A DNA stretch of 64,000 nt from Parapedobacter sp035556095. GTDB lineage: Bacteria > Bacteroidota > Bacteroidia > Sphingobacteriales > Sphingobacteriaceae. Location: positions 434,001 to 498,000 of the forward strand of contig NZ_DATMFT010000021.1 of assembly GCF_035556095.1 (NCBI RefSeq), read 5' to 3'. This document shows, piece after piece, positions 60,521 through 64,000 of the stretch. Under the pieces are notes generated by a model. The model had not been told where the DNA came from. It ran no database searches and saw only the letters and a program-made list of their open reading frames with translations. The position numbers and the translations under genes are program-made. The first letter of the stretch is position 1, and every line of letters starts with the position of its first letter.

Positions 60521-61147
60521 CTATGGTTTGCAATCGCAATCTGCACCGGCCATATCCACCCCATTGGATGTCATTTCGTTATAATAGGTGCGGTCAAAAG
60601 AGAATTCGGCGTCTAAAGGAACAAGCACCACATCAGACCAGTTTTCCACACCGCCTTCCTTTTTCATGATCGTTCCCGATACCTTGAACCGCATGCGCCG
60701 TTCGGAGTTTTCCAATACGGTAACGGTAAGCACGCCGTCTTCCGGTGTCGCGTTGTTCTCCATACGATAGGTGTACTCGCCTAAATCGGGAAGATGGGCT
60801 GCTATCGCATTGAAAAAATTCACGAGATAGGTGGTTCCCATAGAAGTTTTGTCGTTAAATAATCCGGAAGGTTCGCTACCCAACTTGAGCGCGTTGTATT
60901 GTTGTCCGTTGGATTTCGTTTGTATCAGGTCCAGGCTAAGCCCTGATTTCCCATCAGGGCCAGTCACGGATGAAAAAATCAGGTGATCCTGACCAAACTG
61001 ATTGGGATGTGTGGTTTGTTCCTCAATGGTGATTTTGTACCAGCATTGGCCGTTGATTTCCTTACCTTGTTCTTTTTCTTTGGAACAGGATACCACCGCA
61101 AAAGCCATAAATAATAGCCAGACGGTGTTTTTTAAAATTGTTGTCAT
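60521..61147 (-). CDS. Host lipoprotein of unknown function
   Basis: 208 residues with lipobox (LFMAFAVVSC then SKEKEQGKE). The remainder is beta-rich with Cys near the C-terminus (GADCDCKP). Its signal peptide (ILKNTVWLLFMAFAVVSC) is clearly related to that of the next gene (IFQKTVWLLCIAFAVTSC), which suggests a duplicated leader with different mature domains. No family is recognised. Confidence 0.7.
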   Translation of the reverse strand: MTTILKNTVWLLFMAFAVVSCSKEKEQGKEINGQCWYKITIEEQTTHPNQFGQDHLIFSSVTGPDGKSGLSLDLIQTKSNGQQYNALKLGSEPSGLFNDKTSMGTTYLVNFFNAIAAHLPDLGEYTYRMENNATPEDGVLTVTVLENSERRMRFKVSGTIMKKEGGVENWSDVVLVPLDAEFSFDRTYYNEMTSNGVDMAGADCDCKP

Positions 61148-61156
61148 AACTTTTTT

Positions 61157-61945
61157 TTAGTTGGCCTTTTTGTAGACGTATTCGTGTATTTGTACAACAA
61201 CATCAGAGCCTCTGTTATAGACTTCGGCTTTCGCTGGGTAGCCAGCGTCATTGTAGGTGTATTTGTATATCTGGTCTGTTAAACTTGATTTTATTGCCTG
61301 TGCATTATTGACTGCACTGATTTTCCAAGGCGAGACAAAACTGGCAAAATTCCCGTTCTTGTCGTCATAATCACTTTGTTCGATGACATTGCGTTGGCCA
61401 GTAGCATAATCAGTAATATCCTGTATTAAGATATTTCCTTTGGCATTAAAGGTATAAGTGCTTGTTGCAAGTTTCTCTCCTTCCTTATTAATAAAGGTTT
61501 CCGTAGTAGTGTTTTGGGAATAGCTGTATTGAATAGTTATCCACCAATCGTCACTGTTTGGATGGTGCATCTTACCTGATACCGGTTTGTCGCCTGTACC
61601 ATCATAGGTATAGTCTTCACGTATAACTAGACCCTCAGCATTTATCAAGTCAAGTGTGGTCAGTCTACCTGAATTGTCACGGGTTAAATCATATCCACCG
61701 CCTGCTTCAGAAAAACGTACAGCAGTCAGCAGGTTTTGAGCGTTATACTGATAGGTTAAGTATGTTTTTCCATTAACCTTAAACTCGATGAGCAAGAGCT
61801 GATCGTCGGTTACACCGCCCGAAGGGCCGGCATAGCAGGGGCTTTCTTCATCGTTGGGATCGCAGTGGTTATCTTCCTTAGAGCAAGATGTAACTGCGAA
61901 CGCTATACACAATAGCCAGACTGTTTTTTGAAATATTGTTTTCAT
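61157..61945 (-). CDS. Host lipoprotein with RHS/YD-like beta repeats
   Basis: 262 residues from the ATG at 61945, giving the signal MKTIFQKTVWLLCIAFAVTS and lipidated Cys. An ATG at 62002 is in frame but adds a non-signal extension. The body has repeated strand motifs (YDLTRDNSGRLTTLDLINAE, YTFNAKGNILIQDITDYATG, YKYTYNDAGYPAKAEVYNRG), as in YD/RHS-type repeat lipoproteins of Bacteroidota. Lies 9 bases upstream of the previous lipoprotein and is likely co-transcribed with it. Confidence 0.75.
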   Translation of the reverse strand: MKTIFQKTVWLLCIAFAVTSCSKEDNHCDPNDEESPCYAGPSGGVTDDQLLLIEFKVNGKTYLTYQYNAQNLLTAVRFSEAGGGYDLTRDNSGRLTTLDLINAEGLVIREDYTYDGTGDKPVSGKMHHPNSDDWWITIQYSYSQNTTTETFINKEGEKLATSTYTFNAKGNILIQDITDYATGQRNVIEQSDYDDKNGNFASFVSPWKISAVNNAQAIKSSLTDQIYKYTYNDAGYPAKAEVYNRGSDVVVQIHEYVYKKAN

Positions 61946-62154
61946 CTCATTTTTTTTGGCTGATGAGAACTCGATGTAATCAATAATTGCCCTGTGTGTC
62001 AATATTATTTACATCTTGGTTTCATTTTTTTATTTTTATCGTTTGTAATTTCACCCGGACGCAGACTTACTGAGCGCATCGCCACTATCTTGTCCATTTG
62101 ATAAAGGCAAAGGTATAGTGGCAGCATTTCACCCAATACCCCCTAAATGGGGTT

Positions 62155-62183
62155 TTTGGCAGGGGGTGGTACCGCTACCTTTG
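62155..62183 (+). promoter_or_regulatory. Probable promoter of the histidine kinase gene
   Basis: TTTG at 62155-62158, 17 bases, then TACCTTTG at 62176-62183 match the Bacteroidota -33/-7 pattern, though the spacer is slightly short. It lies 46 bases upstream of the ATG at 62230. Confidence 0.45.
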
Positions 62184-62229
62184 TCATGTTGAAAGCTACT
62201 GGGATTGATGAGCCGTTATAGAAAACACG

Positions 62230-64000
62230 ATGAAACGATATATGCCATATAAAAACGCAGCACTGCGGCAACTCCTTACGCTTCTGATAGCAGTGGGTAT
62301 TCCTTTTTTTTCTTGGGGACAATCTGTGGATTCCTTGGAGCTACTGCTGAAAAAAGCCGACCTGCCCATGGTAGAGAAAATAAAAATCTACGATGATCTG
62401 GCATGGGGTTACATGGACATCGATACACGCCGTTCATTAGATGCGAGTAAGAACGGGGTGAAACTGGCTTTGGGAGCCGGTGATAATAAAATGGAAGCTA
62501 TCTTTTATCGCAATATGGGAATCGCCTATTATATGGGAGGAGTTTACGACTCCGCCCGTCTGTATTTGGACAAGGCAAGCCCCACGCTGTTAAAGTTGGG
62601 CGATACCCGGCTGAAAGCATCTATACATAATGCCTACGGTAATCTGTATCGCGTCCAAAGCTGGTATGACCTTGCTTTGGAGGCGTACCATAAATCGGCC
62701 ACTATTCTTGAACAAAGTAACGACATACAAGGAATGGCCATGGTCTACGGGAATATGGGTGGAATTTATCAGTTCCTACGTAATTACGACCAGGCTTTGC
62801 ACTATTTCGCAAAAGCGGAAGAGATGGCATTGAAGGTAGGCGACCGGCAAACCGTGGCACAGGTCTACACCTCGCGAAGTGACATCTACTTATACCTGGA
62901 GAAAGACAAGGAAGAATCCATCCACTACGCCGAGCAAGCGATTAAAATCTATCACGAAGCCGGCAACAGGTTTAGTGAAATCAAAGCACGGGAAACCCTG
63001 GGGAAAGTCTATTACCATTATGAGGATTACCACTTGGCACTGCCCATCATCCGGCAAGCGGTACAAGAGGCTGAGGACTCAGGGTTTCCCACCCTGATTG
63101 CCAGCAGCCTGATCACGTTAGCCAATATCTATTACTATACGGGAGATTACCATCGATGCGTGGAGACCACACAAAAAGCGATACAGGCAGACTCGACAAA
63201 TGCGGATCTCTATGGAAATGCATACGCCAACCTATCACAAAGTTATGCGCGCATGGGGCGTTTCGATTTGATGGAGGAATATTTACAACAGTACCGTGCT
63301 GTTGTGAATAGCCACAGCAACGAATCTTACCAGAACTCCATTTCGGAGATGGAAGTAAAATATGAAGCTGAGAAAAAAGAACTCAAAATAGCAGGTTTGG
63401 AAAAACAACGACAACTTCATACCTGGTTGGGCATTGCAGGTGGTATTATTCTACTTATCGTCCTGGCCTTTATTTTTATACGTTACCGATTAGCCGTTAG
63501 CCGACGAAAACTTGCCGAAGAGGAAGCCCAGAGACTGGAGCAGGAAAAACAACTGGTAGCGGTCCAGGCTACCTTGGATGGCGAAGCCGCAGAACGCGCG
63601 CGCCTGGCTAAGGATCTGCACGATGGCCTGGGTGGCATGCTCTCTGCCGTGAAACTGAACTTACCACAGGTAAAGGGCGAAGCCGTGCTGGACGCGATGG
63701 ACGTTTCCCGTTTCCAGACAGCCCTTGGTATGCTCGACGATTCCATTCAGGAGCTCCGCCGCGTGGCACACCACATGATGCCCGAATCGCTGCTGCGTTA
63801 TGGGCTGAAAGTCTCGCTATCCGATTTTTGCAACGCTATCCCAACGGCTGATTTTCATTATTTCGGGAACGAAGCCCGGCTACCTGGAAAAATGGAGATC
63901 ATGGTGTATCGCTGTATCCACGAGCTGGTCAACAATGCGCTGAAACACGCAGAAGCAGACCATATAAACGTGCAATTGGTTCAAGAACCTGACCGGATAT
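62230..64000 (+). CDS. TPR-containing sensor histidine kinase (LytS/NarL-type), 3' end cut by window
   Basis: I translated this by hand from the ATG at 62230 to the window edge (590 residues). The N-terminal signal peptide (RQLLTLLIAVGIPFFSWG) precedes periplasmic TPR repeats (for example YRNMGIAYYMGGVYDSARLY, VYGNMGGIYQFLRNYDQALH). One membrane helix follows (WLGIAGGIILLIVLAFIFI, about 397-415). The HisKA_3 dimerisation region (ERARLAKDLHDGLGGMLSAV) carries the phospho-accepting His. Then the ATPase starts (CIHELVNNALKHAEADHINV). The cognate response regulator is probably just outside the window. Confidence 0.92.
   Translation, partial: MKRYMPYKNAALRQLLTLLIAVGIPFFSWGQSVDSLELLLKKADLPMVEKIKIYDDLAWGYMDIDTRRSLDASKNGVKLALGAGDNKMEAIFYRNMGIAYYMGGVYDSARLYLDKASPTLLKLGDTRLKASIHNAYGNLYRVQSWYDLALEAYHKSATILEQSNDIQGMAMVYGNMGGIYQFLRNYDQALHYFAKAEEMALKVGDRQTVAQVYTSRSDIYLYLEKDKEESIHYAEQAIKIYHEAGNRFSEIKARETLGKVYYHYEDYHLALPIIRQAVQEAEDSGFPTLIASSLITLANIYYYTGDYHRCVETTQKAIQADSTNADLYGNAYANLSQSYARMGRFDLMEEYLQQYRAVVNSHSNESYQNSISEMEVKYEAEKKELKIAGLEKQRQLHTWLGIAGGIILLIVLAFIFIRYRLAVSRRKLAEEEAQRLEQEKQLVAVQATLDGEAAERARLAKDLHDGLGGMLSAVKLNLPQVKGEAVLDAMDVSRFQTALGMLDDSIQELRRVAHHMMPESLLRYGLKVSLSDFCNAIPTADFHYFGNEARLPGKMEIMVYRCIHELVNNALKHAEADHINVQLVQEPDRI

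Overview
The window comes from a member of the Bacteroidota, probably Sphingobacteriaceae-like. The evidence is an ECF sigma/FecR pair driving SusC/SusD genes, several lipoproteins, and promoters of the TTG-N17-20-TAnnTTTG type (clear upstream of the sigma factor and of tRNA-Leu). No species can be named from the sequence alone.

Left host flank (1-12963): a truncated PQQ-type sugar dehydrogenase lies opposite a nutrient-acquisition locus made of ECF sigma factor, FecR anti-sigma, SusC-like TonB transporter and SusD-like lipoprotein. Two paralogous Tat-exported TIM-barrel isomerase-like proteins follow, separated by an MFS transporter and a CCG-domain (LutA-like) protein. A tRNA-Leu(UAA) closes the flank.

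Positions 12950-60094 hold a complete-looking 47.1 kb prophage integrated into the 3' end of tRNA-Leu. A perfect 15-bp repeat marks attL and attR. The tyrosine integrase is next to attL. The late module runs on the minus strand from about 42 kb down to 14 kb: S49 prohead protease, major capsid protein, a glycosyltransferase-like protein, small and large terminase, portal, adaptors, tape measure, tail proteins, and a tail fibre fused to a serine DD-peptidase domain. AT-rich single genes are inserted between the structural genes. The early module (about 58.8 to 42.7 kb, minus strand, many start/stop overlaps) encodes a primase-helicase, a helicase-methyltransferase fusion, a C5 methyltransferase, a PAPS-reductase-like protein, an ASCH protein and an SRAP protein. 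A divergent repressor/Cro-like switch with a TGCAAC operator array lies at 59 kb, followed by a lysogeny-strand lipoprotein.

The most interesting system is a diversity-generating retroelement (DGR) inside the early operon (54265-56575). It comprises a reverse transcriptase, one template repeat, and a target gene that carries TWO variable repeats in two copies of a duplicated domain. In my hand alignment every TR/VR1 difference (13 of 13) and 8 of 9 TR/VR2 differences fall at template adenines. That is the DGR mutagenesis signature, and it indicates that one template feeds two sites in one protein. Other points of note are a DUF2829/Tad2-like candidate anti-Thoeris protein, an SSB-like C-terminal tail on the primase-helicase, a terminator exchange at the attachment site, and a possible antisense RNA over the susC leader.

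Right host flank (60095-64000): the displaced tRNA terminator, two related lipoproteins, and a TPR sensor histidine kinase running off the window.
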